Assembly: GCF_003173775.1 (NCBI RefSeq)
Contig: NZ_CP029552.1
Location: 6,478,584 to 6,542,583, forward strand
DNA: 64,000 bases
DNA from: Methylobacterium sp. 17Sr1-1
GTDB taxonomy: Bacteria; Pseudomonadota; Alphaproteobacteria; Rhizobiales; Beijerinckiaceae
Direction: 5' to 3'
Shown: positions 17,333-26,049 of the stretch, piece by piece
Numbering within the stretch: position 1 is the first letter of the stretch
Layout: every line of letters starts with the position of its first letter
Translations under genes and position numbers: made by a program
The notes under the pieces: model-generated
What the model saw: the letters and a program-made list of their open reading frames with translations, nothing else
What the model was told of the DNA's origin: nothing
Database searches by the model: none

Positions 17333-18658
17333 ATGACTTTGAAAAACAGTTTTCCAGAACCGCCCCGTCCGCAGCCAACTGGACGTTACATCGTCACCTT
17401 CGATACCAGCATCGAAACGGCACAGGCGCAGACACTCATCGAGAACCGAACCGGCATCCGCACATTCGACATGCGCGAGATCGGGGATACGCGACTACAG
17501 GAGCCAGGCGCCGCCGCTCCGGAGGGCGGTGCTATCATCGAACGATTCAAGGTCGCGGTCATCCAACCCCAGGACGGCATCGGCGCACGCATGGCGAGCC
17601 TCCGGGCCGAGAGCGGCGTGAAGGAGGTGCGACCGGAATTCTATCTCTTCGCGATCAATGAACTCGAGCGGCGCTACGCGGCGTGGGTTCGGGAGGGGCT
17701 CTCGATCCTGGCGAACGGCTTTCCCGAGGCGGCTGCACCCGTGACAGCAGCGGCCGAGAGGGCGGCAGCCGAGGCGGCGGCCTTTGCCGACACCGACCAG
17801 TTCACTTGGGGTCTTCAGGCCGTCGGCGCCGATCGCACGCCCTACACCGGCAAGGGGGTGCGGGTGGCGGTCCTCGCTACCGGTCTCAATTTCCATCATC
17901 CCGATTTCGCCGGGCGTGCGATCGTCAGCCAGAGCTTCGTACCGGACCACTCGGTACAGGACGTTCAAGGACACGGCACCCATACGGCTGGCACCCTCGC
18001 CGGGCCGGCCGTGTCGAAGGTCGGCCGGCGCTACGGCGTGGCGCCGGACGTCGAACTTCATATCGGCAAGGTCCTCGACGATCGCGGCGCCGGGGCCGAG
18101 TTCGATGTCGTCGACGGCATGAACTGGGCGATCGACCAGAAATGCGCCGTCATCTCGATGTCCGCCGGCCGGCCGACGCGGCCGAACGAAACCTTCGACT
18201 CCCTCTACGAGCGCGCCGGGCGCGCGGCGCTCAAGGAGAACTGCCTGATCATCGCGGCCGCCGGCAACGAGAGCGCCCGCGACTACGGCTACATCGCCCC
18301 CATCGGTGCGCCAGCCAACTCCCCGTCGATCATGGCCGTGGGAGCCGTCGATCCAAGGCTCAAGGTCGCCCCCTTCTCCTGCGGAGCGGTGAACGAGGAC
18401 GGGAAGGCGCTCGATCTCGTCGGGCCGGGCATGTCGGTCTACTCGGCCTTCCCCGAGCCCCGACAGTCGCGTACCCTACAGGGCACCAGCATGGCCTGCC
18501 CGCACATCGCCGGCGTCGCGGCGCTGCTCGCCGAGTCGAGCCCATCCCTGCGTGGTGCCAGCCTGCGGCAGGCGCTGATCGCCGCCGCACGTGAGATCGG
18601 CCCGGCGCGCGATTATGGCCACGGCCTCGTCCAGGCTCTCCGGAGCGTCGGCGTCTGA
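17333..18658 (+). CDS. S8 (subtilisin-like) serine protease homologue lacking the catalytic Asp
   Basis: The 441-residue protein has no signal peptide. Residues 17-110 resemble an I9-type propeptide (GRYIVTFDTS at the start, SGVKEVRPEFYLF at the end), then an Ala-rich linker. The S8 domain covers about 155-438. His214 (GHGTHTAGT), the oxyanion Asn312 (AAAGNES) and Ser386 (GTSMACPH) are in place. The first catalytic motif reads VAVLATGLNFHHPDF, with Ala182 (codon GCT) where active subtilases have Asp. Such a change normally removes most activity, so the protein may be a pseudoprotease, a very slow self-processing enzyme, or use another acid. It has an AT-rich leader, and a small propeptide-like gene follows 268 bp downstream. 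Confidence 0.9.
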   Translation: MTLKNSFPEPPRPQPTGRYIVTFDTSIETAQAQTLIENRTGIRTFDMREIGDTRLQEPGAAAPEGGAIIERFKVAVIQPQDGIGARMASLRAESGVKEVRPEFYLFAINELERRYAAWVREGLSILANGFPEAAAPVTAAAERAAAEAAAFADTDQFTWGLQAVGADRTPYTGKGVRVAVLATGLNFHHPDFAGRAIVSQSFVPDHSVQDVQGHGTHTAGTLAGPAVSKVGRRYGVAPDVELHIGKVLDDRGAGAEFDVVDGMNWAIDQKCAVISMSAGRPTRPNETFDSLYERAGRAALKENCLIIAAAGNESARDYGYIAPIGAPANSPSIMAVGAVDPRLKVAPFSCGAVNEDGKALDLVGPGMSVYSAFPEPRQSRTLQGTSMACPHIAGVAALLAESSPSLRGASLRQALIAAAREIGPARDYGHGLVQALRSVGV

Positions 18659-18926
18659 TAGGGATTCCGAAGGTTATCGCCGTCATCTTTCGTTGAACCC
18701 GCGCGGAGCGCGTGGCTCCGCGCGCCCGACCGCATCCAAACTCCCTCTCGCCGTCACCGGTCGAAGATCGTCGCGTGAGACACGCTTCGCCCGCGCCGAC
18801 GGCCAGCCGACGGACGACGCGAGAGATCGAGTCGGGCAAACGAGCATGAGGCCTCGCGCCAGCTTGCGCGCGGGGTCGAATCGACCGACATTGACGCTAT
18901 ATGCCATGTCAAGATGGAGAACTGCC

Positions 18927-19169
18927 ATGACAGACATTGGAATGGTCATTATGGTCGAAGATGAAAATCACGCCGACATCAAGGAGGTTGCCAAGTCTCT
19001 TGAAGCTAAAGGGCTGCACATACTAAAGACAATTCCACGCTTCAGGACAATTTTTGGCACAAGCGATATTGGGCAGATCGCGGCCTTCAAGAGCGTTGCA
19101 GGAGTCGAAGCGGTTCGACCGCAGGAAAACTTTCAGTTACCGCCAATGGACGATCAAATCCCGCAATAG
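18927..19169 (+). CDS. Stand-alone subtilase-propeptide (I9)-like small protein
   Basis: The 80-residue protein has the beta-alpha-beta-beta-alpha-beta rhythm of an I9 propeptide/inhibitor: IGMVIMVEDENHADIKEVAK, KGLHILKTIPRFRTIFGT, then IGQIAAFKSVAGVEAVRPQE. The ending SVAGVEAVRPQE closely resembles the end of the prodomain in the subtilase upstream (ESGVKEVRPE). Stand-alone propeptide-like proteins are known in fungi as subtilisin inhibitors or folding helpers. AGATGGAG lies about 9 nt before the ATG. Base composition is lower in GC than in mutS next door. Function as inhibitor, chaperone or partner of the upstream protein is inferred from fold pattern and neighbourhood. Confidence 0.72.
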   Translation: MTDIGMVIMVEDENHADIKEVAKSLEAKGLHILKTIPRFRTIFGTSDIGQIAAFKSVAGVEAVRPQENFQLPPMDDQIPQ

Positions 19170-19233
19170 ACACTATTTTGCGATCGATCAAATGACGAGT
19201 CATCAACGACGGTGTACGATCGATGCGACGGAG

Positions 19234-19260
19234 CCACCCGGCCGCAGCGCGGCCGGGTGG
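19234..19260. terminator. GC-rich hairpin between convergent genes
   Basis: A perfect 12-bp stem, CCACCCGGCCGC and GCGGCCGGGTGG with an AGC loop, lies between the I9-like gene and mutS, which converge. There is no T run, but position and symmetry suit a bidirectional terminator. Confidence 0.6.
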
Positions 19261-19299
19261 GGACGGCGGTGATTGCCGCACCCATCAGAGGCACTCCGC

Positions 19300-22077
19300 T
19301 CACCCCTCTCGACGCGCCGCCTTGAGCCGATAGAGCGTGTCCAGCGCCTCCCGCGGGCTCAAGGAATCCGGGTCGATCCCGTCGAGCATCAGGCCGACCG
19401 GGTCGGGCGTCTCCACCACCACCGGGGCCGGCGGCGGGGCGGCGGGCATCGCGGAGAAGAGGGGCAAGTCGGCGGGGGCTTTCCGCCGGCCGGAACCGCC
19501 CTCCCCCCGTTCCAGCTCGGCGAGCAAGGCCTTGGCGCGCGCGATCACCGGTGCCGGCAGGCCGGCCAGCCGTGCGACCTGGAGGCCGTAGGAGCGGTCG
19601 GCGGCGCCAGGCACCACCTCGTGCAGGAAGACCACGTCGCCCTTCCACTCGGTCACCTTGAGGGTGGCGTTGGAGAGCCGGTCGAGGCGCTGGGCGAGCG
19701 CGGTCAGCTCGTGGAAATGCGTCGCGAACAGGGCCCGGCAGCCATTGGCGCCGTGCAGGTGCTCCAGGCAGGCCCAGGCGATCGAGAGGCCGTCGAAGGT
19801 CGCGGTGCCGCGGCCGATCTCGTCGAGCACCACGAGCGAGCGGCGGGTCGCCTGGTTGAGGATCGCGGCGGTCTCGACCATCTCGACCATGAAGGTCGAG
19901 TGGCCGCGCGCCAGGTCGTCGGCGGCGCCGACGCGGGAGAAGAGCCGGTCGACGAGGCCGAGATGGGCCGAGGCCGCCGGCACGTAGGCGCCCATCTGGG
20001 CGAGCACGGCGATGAGCGCGTTCTGGCGCAGGAAGGTCGACTTGCCGCCCATGTTCGGGCCGGTGACGAGGAGGATCTGACCGGCCTTGTCGCCGGAGAG
20101 ATCGCAGGCATTGGCGATGAACGCCTCGCCGGCACGGGTCAGGGCCGCCTCGACGACCGGGTGGCGCCCGCCCTCGATCCGGAAGGCGAGCCCGTCGTCG
20201 ACGACCGGCCTCGTCCAGTTCAGCTCGACGGCGAGTTCCGCGTGCGAGGCGGCGACGTCGAGGGCCGCCAGCGCGCTCGCCGCCGCGACGATCGAATCGG
20301 ATTCGGCCATCACGGCCTTGGACAGGGTCTCGAAGATCTCGAGTTCGAGGGAAAGGCCGCGCCCGGCGGCGTTGGCGATCTTCGTCTCCAGCTCGCCCAG
20401 CTCGACGCTGGTGAAGCGCATCGCGTCCACCATGGTCTGGCGGTGGACGAAGGTGGCGCGCCAGGGATCCTTCAGCAGGGTCTCGCCGAAGGCCTGCGGC
20501 ACCTCGATGTAGTAGCCGAGCAGGTTGTTGTGCTTGATCCGGAGCGTCCGGCAGCCGGTCTCGGACGCGTAGCGGGCCTGGAGCCCGGCCACCACCTGGC
20601 GCGAATCGCGCTGGAGCGTGCGGGATTCGTCGAGTTCCGCCCGGTAGCCCTCGCGCACGAAGCCGCCGTCGCGGCGCTGGAGCGGCAGGTCGTCGGCGAG
20701 CGCGCCGGCCAGCTCGTCGGCGAGCCCCTCGTCGAGCCCGGCGAGGATGCGGGCGGCCTTGCCGATCTCGCCCGGCAGCGCGCCGGCCCCGGCCAGCGCC
20801 GTCGCGATGCCGCGGGCGGCGAGCAACCCGTCGCGGAGCGCCGCGAGGTCGCGGGGACCGGCGCGGCCCAGCCCGATCCGGGTCAGCGCCCGGGCCATGT
20901 CGGGCGCGCGGGCGAGCTCGGCCCGGAGTTCGGCCCGCAAGCCACCCTCGCCCACCAGGAACTCCACCGCGTCGTGGCGGCGCCGGATCAGCGCGAGGTC
21001 GGTCGAGGGACCGGCGAGCCGCTCGGCCAAGAGTCGCGCGCCGGCCCCGCCCACCGTGCGGTCGATGGCGGCGAGCAGGCTCCCGGCCCGTTCGCCCGAC
21101 AGGGTGCGGGTGAGTTCGAGGTTCTGGCGCGTCGCCGCGTCGATCATCAGGCTCGCGCCGGCGGCCTGGCGGGCCGGCGGGCTCAAGGTCACCTTGGCGC
21201 CGAGCTGCGTGCGGGCGATGTAGTGCAGGACGGCGCCCGCCGCCGCGATCTCGACCCGGCTGAAGGTGCCGAAGCCGTCGAGGGTCTGGACGCCGAACTG
21301 CTCCTTGAGCGCCCGCTCGGCGGAGGCCGGATCGACGTCGCCGCGGCCGACCGGCGTCACGGCGGCGCGGGTGTCGCGCCACAGGCGCGCGAGGTCGGGA
21401 TCCTGGTGGATGGCGTCGGCCATCACGATCTCGCGCGGGTCGAGCCGGGCGATCTCGGCTGAAAGCCCCGTGCCCTCGACCTCGCCGAGGGAGAAACGCC
21501 CGGTCGAGATGTCGACGGCGGCGAGACCGTAGGCCCAGCTCGAATCCGAGGCGCGCCGGCGCGAGAGCGCCAGGAGCACGTTGGCCCGGCCGGGATCGAG
21601 CAGGCGGTCCTCGGTGATGGTGCCCGGCGTCACGAGGCGCACCACCTCGCGCCGCACCACCGACTTGCCGCCGCGCTTCTTCGCCTCGGCCGGATCCTCG
21701 GTCTGCTCGCAGACCGCGACCCGGTGGCCGAGCCCGATCAGGCGCTGGAGATAATCGTCCGAGCGCTCCACCGGCACGCCGCACATCGGGATGTCGGCGC
21801 CGCCATGCTTGCCCCGGCGGGTGAGCACGATGCCGAGGGCCCGCGAGGCGATCTCGGCATCCTCGAAGAACAGCTCGTAGAAGTCCCCCATGCGGTAGAA
21901 CAGCAGGGAATCGGGGTTCGCCGCCTTGATCTCGATGTACTGCGCCATCATCGGCGAGACCTTGGCCTGGTCGTCGGCGGGAGCGGCGCGCCGGCCGCGG
22001 GCGGGCGGCGGCGGGGCCTCGGCGAAGTCGAAGGGCTCGTCGCGCAGGAGGCGGCCGGTGTCGCTGTCCATCGTCAT
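19300..22077 (-). CDS. mutS: DNA mismatch repair protein MutS
   Basis: The 925-residue protein recognises mismatches after replication and starts methyl-independent or nick-directed repair with MutL. The mismatch-binding N-terminal domain has the FYE motif in [15 protein letters not shown] (about 61-75). It continues through connector and lever domains to the ATPase, with Walker [14 protein letters not shown] at 673-685 and the Walker B region [17 protein letters not shown]. The helix-turn-helix dimer region follows ([19 protein letters not shown]). The start at 22077 gives an N-terminal extension of about 40 residues before the conserved [18 protein letters not shown]. It is divergent from maeB, with 244 bp between the starts. 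Length and domains are complete. Confidence 0.98.
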   Translation of the reverse strand: MTMDSDTGRLLRDEPFDFAEAPPPPARGRRAAPADDQAKVSPMMAQYIEIKAANPDSLLFYRMGDFYELFFEDAEIASRALGIVLTRRGKHGGADIPMCGVPVERSDDYLQRLIGLGHRVAVCEQTEDPAEAKKRGGKSVVRREVVRLVTPGTITEDRLLDPGRANVLLALSRRRASDSSWAYGLAAVDISTGRFSLGEVEGTGLSAEIARLDPREIVMADAIHQDPDLARLWRDTRAAVTPVGRGDVDPASAERALKEQFGVQTLDGFGTFSRVEIAAAGAVLHYIARTQLGAKVTLSPPARQAAGASLMIDAATRQNLELTRTLSGERAGSLLAAIDRTVGGAGARLLAERLAGPSTDLALIRRRHDAVEFLVGEGGLRAELRAELARAPDMARALTRIGLGRAGPRDLAALRDGLLAARGIATALAGAGALPGEIGKAARILAGLDEGLADELAGALADDLPLQRRDGGFVREGYRAELDESRTLQRDSRQVVAGLQARYASETGCRTLRIKHNNLLGYYIEVPQAFGETLLKDPWRATFVHRQTMVDAMRFTSVELGELETKIANAAGRGLSLELEIFETLSKAVMAESDSIVAAASALAALDVAASHAELAVELNWTRPVVDDGLAFRIEGGRHPVVEAALTRAGEAFIANACDLSGDKAGQILLVTGPNMGGKSTFLRQNALIAVLAQMGAYVPAASAHLGLVDRLFSRVGAADDLARGHSTFMVEMVETAAILNQATRRSLVVLDEIGRGTATFDGLSIAWACLEHLHGANGCRALFATHFHELTALAQRLDRLSNATLKVTEWKGDVVFLHEVVPGAADRSYGLQVARLAGLPAPVIARAKALLAELERGEGGSGRRKAPADLPLFSAMPAAPPPAPVVVETPDPVGLMLDGIDPDSLSPREALDTLYRLKAARREG

Positions 22078-22321
22078 GAGATCTCGGGCCGGTGACCTTG
22101 GGCTGAAATCGGATCCGCGGCGATCCTAGTCGGCCAGACTAACAGAGGCCGGCGGCCAGGCTCCAGGCCGGCACTACGGGGAAGATGGGGATGGTCGTCC
22201 CCGCTGAAAATAGCGCCAGACTGCTCGTCGGCGCCGCAGCTCCGCTTGAGCCGGTCGGATCATGGCCCTAAGGGACGGGTCCCGCCGTCAGCGTGAACCG
22301 TCGCCGAAAGAAGAGCTTGGC

Positions 22322-24613
22322 ATGAGCGAGTCCCGTCCCGTCACCCGCCGCAAGCGCCCGACCTTCACCGACCAGGAGGCGCTGCAATTCCACCAGCAGG
22401 GCCGCCCGGGCAAGCTGGAGGTGGTGGCGACGAAGCCGATGGCGACGCAGCGCGACCTGTCGCTCGCCTATTCGCCCGGCGTCGCCGTGCCGGTGCTCGC
22501 CATCGCCGACGATCCGGCGCTGGCCTACGACTACACCGCCAAGGGCAACCTCGTGGCGGTGATCTCGAACGGCACCGCGATCCTCGGCCTCGGCAACCGC
22601 GGCGCGCTCGCCTCGAAGCCCGTGATGGAGGGCAAGGCGGTCCTGTTCAAGCGCTTCGCCGACATCGACTCCTTCGACCTCGAGGTCGGGACGGAGGATG
22701 CCGACGCGTTCATCAACTGCGTGCGCTACCTCGGACCCACCTTCGGCGGCATCAACCTGGAGGACATCAAGGCCCCCGAGTGCTTCATCATCGAGGAGCG
22801 CCTGCGGGAACTGATGGACATCCCGGTCTTCCACGACGACCAGCACGGCACCGCGATCATCTCGGCGGCGGGCATCATCAACGCCCTGCACCTGACCGGC
22901 CGCGACATTTCCGAGGCCCGCCTCGTCGTCAACGGCGCGGGGGCGGCGGGCATCGCCTGCATCGAGCTCGTCAAGGCGCTGGGCTTCCGCTCCGAGAACG
23001 TGATCCTGTGCGACACCAAGGGCGTGGTGTTCCAGGGCCGCACCGAGGGCATGAACCAGTGGAAGTCGGCCCATGCGGTCGCGACCTCGAAGCGCACGCT
23101 GGCCGAGGCGATGGACGGCGCCGACATCGTGTTCGGCCTGTCGGTCAAGGGCGCCTTCACGCCTGAGATGATCGCCTCGATGGCGCCGCAGCCGATCATC
23201 TTCGCGATGGCGAATCCCGATCCGGAGATCACCGTCGAGGAGGTGACCCAGGTCCGCGACGACGCCATCGTGGCGACCGGGCGCTCGGACTACCCGAACC
23301 AGGTCAACAACGTCCTCGGCTTCCCCTACATCTTCCGCGGCGCGCTCGACGTGCACGCGACCACGATCAACATGGAGATGAAGATCGCGGCGGCGCAGGC
23401 GCTCGCCGCGCTCGCCCGCGAGGACGTGCCGGACGAGGTCGCGGCGGCCTACCAGGGCGCGCGGCCGCGCTTCGGGCGCGAGTACATCATCCCGGTGCCG
23501 TTCGATCCCCGCCTGATCCACACCGTGCCGCCGGCGGTGGCCAAGGCCGCGATGGAGACCGGCGTCGCCCGCAAGCCCATCGACAACATGGACCGCTATC
23601 GGGCCCAGCTCTCGGCGCGGCGCGACCCCGTCGCCGGCACCCTCAACCGGGTGTTCGAGCGGGTGCGCAAGTTCCCCAAGCGCGTCGTCTTCGCCGAGGG
23701 CGAGGAGGAGGTGGTGATCCGCGCCGCGGTGTCGTTCGTCAACCAGGGCCTCGGTACCGCGATCCTGGTCGGCCGCGAGGACCGGGTGATGGCGAACGCC
23801 GAGGCCGCCGGCATCGACCTCTCGGGCCGCGACAACATCGAGATCCACAACGCCGCGAAGTCGCACCGCAACAGCGTCTACGCGCAGTTCCTCTACGCCC
23901 GGATGCAGCGCAAGGGCTACCTGTTCCGCGACTGCCAGCGCCTGATCAACCAGGACCGCAACCACTTCGCCGCCTCGATGGTGGCCCTCGGCGACGCCGA
24001 CGCGATGGTGACCGGCACCACCCGCAACTACTCGATCGCCCTCGAGGACGTGCGCCGGGTCATCGACCACAAGCCCGGCCACCGGGTGATCGGCATCTCG
24101 CTCTGCCTCGCCCGCGGCCGCGTGGTGCTGGTCGCCGACACGGCGATCCACGAGATGCCGAGCGCCGAGGAGCTCGCCGGCATCGCCATCGAGGCGGCGG
24201 GCGTGGCGCGCCGCCTCGGCTACGAGCCGCGGGTGGCGATGCTGTCCTTCTCGACCTTCGGCTTCCCCAAGGCCGAGCGCGCCGAGAAGGTGCAGGAGGC
24301 AGTCAAGATCCTCGACGGCATGCGGGTCGACTTCGAGTATGACGGCGAGATGGCGGCCGACGTGGCGCTGAACAAGGACCTGCTCGCCCAGTATCCGTTC
24401 AGCCGCCTCAAGCAGCCGGCCAACGTCCTGGTGATGCCGGCCTTCCACTCGGCCTCGATCTCCACCAAGATGCTGCAGGAGCTCGGCGGCGCCCAGGTGC
24501 TCGGGCCGCTGATCGTCGGCCTCGACAAGGCGGTGCAGATCGTCCCGCTCGGGGCGACCGATTCCGACCTCGTCAACATGGCGGCGCTGGCGGCGTACAA
24601 CATCGGCGGGTGA
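22322..24613 (+). CDS. maeB: NADP-dependent malic enzyme with phosphotransacetylase-like tail
   Basis: The 763-residue protein converts malate to pyruvate and CO2 with NADP. The malic enzyme part (about 1-430) has [53 protein letters not shown] and the nucleotide-binding [16 protein letters not shown]. The C-terminal part (about 435-763) is a phosphate acetyltransferase-like domain ([18 protein letters not shown] to [20 protein letters not shown]). In the known two-domain MaeB enzymes this part has a regulatory role and no proven transferase activity. The ATG at 22322 has AAGAAGAG before it. The frame is open to 22262, but that part looks non-coding. A hairpin terminator follows the stop. With PEP carboxykinase at 50 kb it supports gluconeogenic and C4 metabolism. 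Confidence 0.96.
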   Translation: MSESRPVTRRKRPTFTDQEALQFHQQGRPGKLEVVATKPMATQRDLSLAYSPGVAVPVLAIADDPALAYDYTAKGNLVAVISNGTAILGLGNRGALASKPVMEGKAVLFKRFADIDSFDLEVGTEDADAFINCVRYLGPTFGGINLEDIKAPECFIIEERLRELMDIPVFHDDQHGTAIISAAGIINALHLTGRDISEARLVVNGAGAAGIACIELVKALGFRSENVILCDTKGVVFQGRTEGMNQWKSAHAVATSKRTLAEAMDGADIVFGLSVKGAFTPEMIASMAPQPIIFAMANPDPEITVEEVTQVRDDAIVATGRSDYPNQVNNVLGFPYIFRGALDVHATTINMEMKIAAAQALAALAREDVPDEVAAAYQGARPRFGREYIIPVPFDPRLIHTVPPAVAKAAMETGVARKPIDNMDRYRAQLSARRDPVAGTLNRVFERVRKFPKRVVFAEGEEEVVIRAAVSFVNQGLGTAILVGREDRVMANAEAAGIDLSGRDNIEIHNAAKSHRNSVYAQFLYARMQRKGYLFRDCQRLINQDRNHFAASMVALGDADAMVTGTTRNYSIALEDVRRVIDHKPGHRVIGISLCLARGRVVLVADTAIHEMPSAEELAGIAIEAAGVARRLGYEPRVAMLSFSTFGFPKAERAEKVQEAVKILDGMRVDFEYDGEMAADVALNKDLLAQYPFSRLKQPANVLVMPAFHSASISTKMLQELGGAQVLGPLIVGLDKAVQIVPLGATDSDLVNMAALAAYNIGG

Positions 24614-24623
24614 TCGCCGGCCC

Positions 24624-24645
24624 GGAGCCCGATGGGCTCCGTTTC
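24624..24645 (+). terminator. Probable maeB terminator
   Basis: GGAGCCC (24624-24630), a GAT loop and GGGCTCC (24634-24640) form a 7-bp stem followed by GTTTCC, 10 bp after the maeB stop. Confidence 0.65.
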
Positions 24646-24657
24646 CCCCATCCACCC

Positions 24658-24790
24658 CCTCATCCTGAGGTGTCGGCGATCGGAGATCGCGCACGATCGC
24701 AGATCGACTGACCTAGAAGGAGGCCTCCAGGGATCGCAGAGGCTTCTGGAGGCCTCCTTCGAGGCCGCTACGCGGCGCCTCAGGATGAGG
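24658..24790. repeat. Palindromic repeat element with 13-bp terminal inverted repeats
   Basis: The 133-bp element is bounded by CCTCATCCTGAGG (24658-24670) and CCTCAGGATGAGG (24778-24790), a perfect inverted pair. Inside, GAAGGAGGCCTCCAG (24716-24730) and CTGGAGGCCTCCTTC (24746-24760) form a 15-bp stem with a 15-nt loop. Elements with CCTCATCCTGAGG ends are widespread in Hyphomicrobiales genomes. It carries no coding capacity and sits between two convergent genes. Confidence 0.9.
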
Positions 24791-24825
24791 TCGTGGGTGG
24801 GGAAAAACTCTTTGACTCGACACTC

Positions 24826-25410
24826 TCAATCGCCGCCCGCCGCGCGGGCGGCCTCCTCCCGCGCCCGGTCCCGGGCCAGTTCCTCCGGCACCAGCGTCGC
24901 GGCGTCCTGGCGCGCGGCGAGCGCCGCGAGGCGCACCGGACGGTACTCCCAGGCATCGACCCCGACATCGCAGGAGCGGATGGTGTCGGGCAGCGTGCCG
25001 TGGGTGTGCCCGTAGAGGTGCCGGGTGCCGCGCCACAGGCCGGGCCAGGCCCGGTGGGCGTAGTGCGCGAGGAACAGCCGCCACTCGCGGCCGTCCTCCC
25101 GCAGGGTGATCCGCGCGCTCTCGACCGGCGGGTCGGCCCAGGGCAGGTCGAGCACGCGATTGCTGTCGTGGTTGCCGCGGACCAGGCGCTTGACGCCGTT
25201 CAACCGGGAAAAGACCGCCGCGCAATGCTCGCGCTCGGCATGGGCCGCGAAGTCGCCGACGTGCCAGACCTCGTCCTCGGGCCCGACCACGGCGTTCCAG
25301 TTCGCCACCAGGGTCTCGTCGTGCTCCGCGAGCGAGGCGAACCGGCGGCCGCGCTGGCGCAGGATGTGGGCATCGCCGAAATGCGTGTCGGCGGTGAAGA
25401 AGACGGCCAT
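24826..25410 (-). CDS. Metallophosphoesterase, calcineurin-like
   Basis: The 194-residue protein shows the metal-binding motifs of this superfamily in order: FFTADTHFGD at 4-13, VWHVGDF, LVRGNHDS near 80 and HYAHRAWPG, then LYGHTHGTL near 132-140. They bind two metal ions for phosphoester hydrolysis. The compact form without other domains is common as a phosphoesterase or 2',3'-cyclic phosphodiesterase-like protein, and the true substrate is unknown. It ends beside the palindromic repeat and starts about 150 bp from the small glycine-zipper gene upstream, which reads in the same direction. Confidence 0.88.
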   Translation of the reverse strand: MAVFFTADTHFGDAHILRQRGRRFASLAEHDETLVANWNAVVGPEDEVWHVGDFAAHAEREHCAAVFSRLNGVKRLVRGNHDSNRVLDLPWADPPVESARITLREDGREWRLFLAHYAHRAWPGLWRGTRHLYGHTHGTLPDTIRSCDVGVDAWEYRPVRLAALAARQDAATLVPEELARDRAREEAARAAGGD

Positions 25411-25561
25411 GCGTGTTCAGGTTCGCCCGCGTGACGGATGCGGGAACAGATGGGGCGAGCGGACGCGCCGGCACGGGACGGATCGCCGCGCCGGCGGATT
25501 CGCCGCCCGCCATCGCAGGGCGGGTGGTCCCGGCGGTCGAGGGACCGCCGGACGCCGAGCC

Positions 25562-25825
25562 TCAGTAATTGTAGCCCCGGGCCGGGCCGTAGCCGTCGCG
25601 CGGGCGCACGCGGGCGCCGTAATCGACGTCGCGCTGGGCCCCGCGCTTGGCGAGCGCCCGGCCGGCGAGGCAGCCCGCCACCGCACCGACGACGCCGCGC
25701 TCGGCCAGGTAATGTCCGGCGATGCCGCCGATGATCGCGCCCTTGATGCAGCCCTTCGCCTCGGCCGCGCCGACGCCCATCAGCGTCACGACCGCCACCA
25801 CAGCCGCCTTCGCCACGTTCCGCAT
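25562..25825 (-). CDS. Small secreted glycine-zipper-like protein
   Basis: The 87-residue protein has a clear signal peptide (AKAAVVAVVTLMGVGAAEA) with cleavage likely after AEA. A glycine-rich stretch follows (GAIIGGIAGHYLAERGVVGA), in which small residues recur every fourth place as in glycine-zipper proteins. The tail is rich in Arg, Asp and Tyr. Such proteins can sit at the envelope, but no specific function is known. GAGGAG is found about 7 nt before the ATG, which supports this start. Confidence 0.72.
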   Translation of the reverse strand: MRNVAKAAVVAVVTLMGVGAAEAKGCIKGAIIGGIAGHYLAERGVVGAVAGCLAGRALAKRGAQRDVDYGARVRPRDGYGPARGYNY

Positions 25826-26049
25826 GATGCCTCCTCGCGCTCTCGTGATGCAATTAACCGCCAGGCTCGGCCACCGTTCCGCCGCGGCATCACGCGACGG
25901 GCCATGCCAGGGGCGGTCCTCGCTCCGGTACGGTGACGCCTGGTGCCATGACCTTGGCCGTATTGACCCCGGCCGGCTTGACCCGAACCGTGGTCAACGA
26001 TTCTTTACCATCCGCTGTTACGGCAGCAGGGTTGACCCACCGAGGTGAC

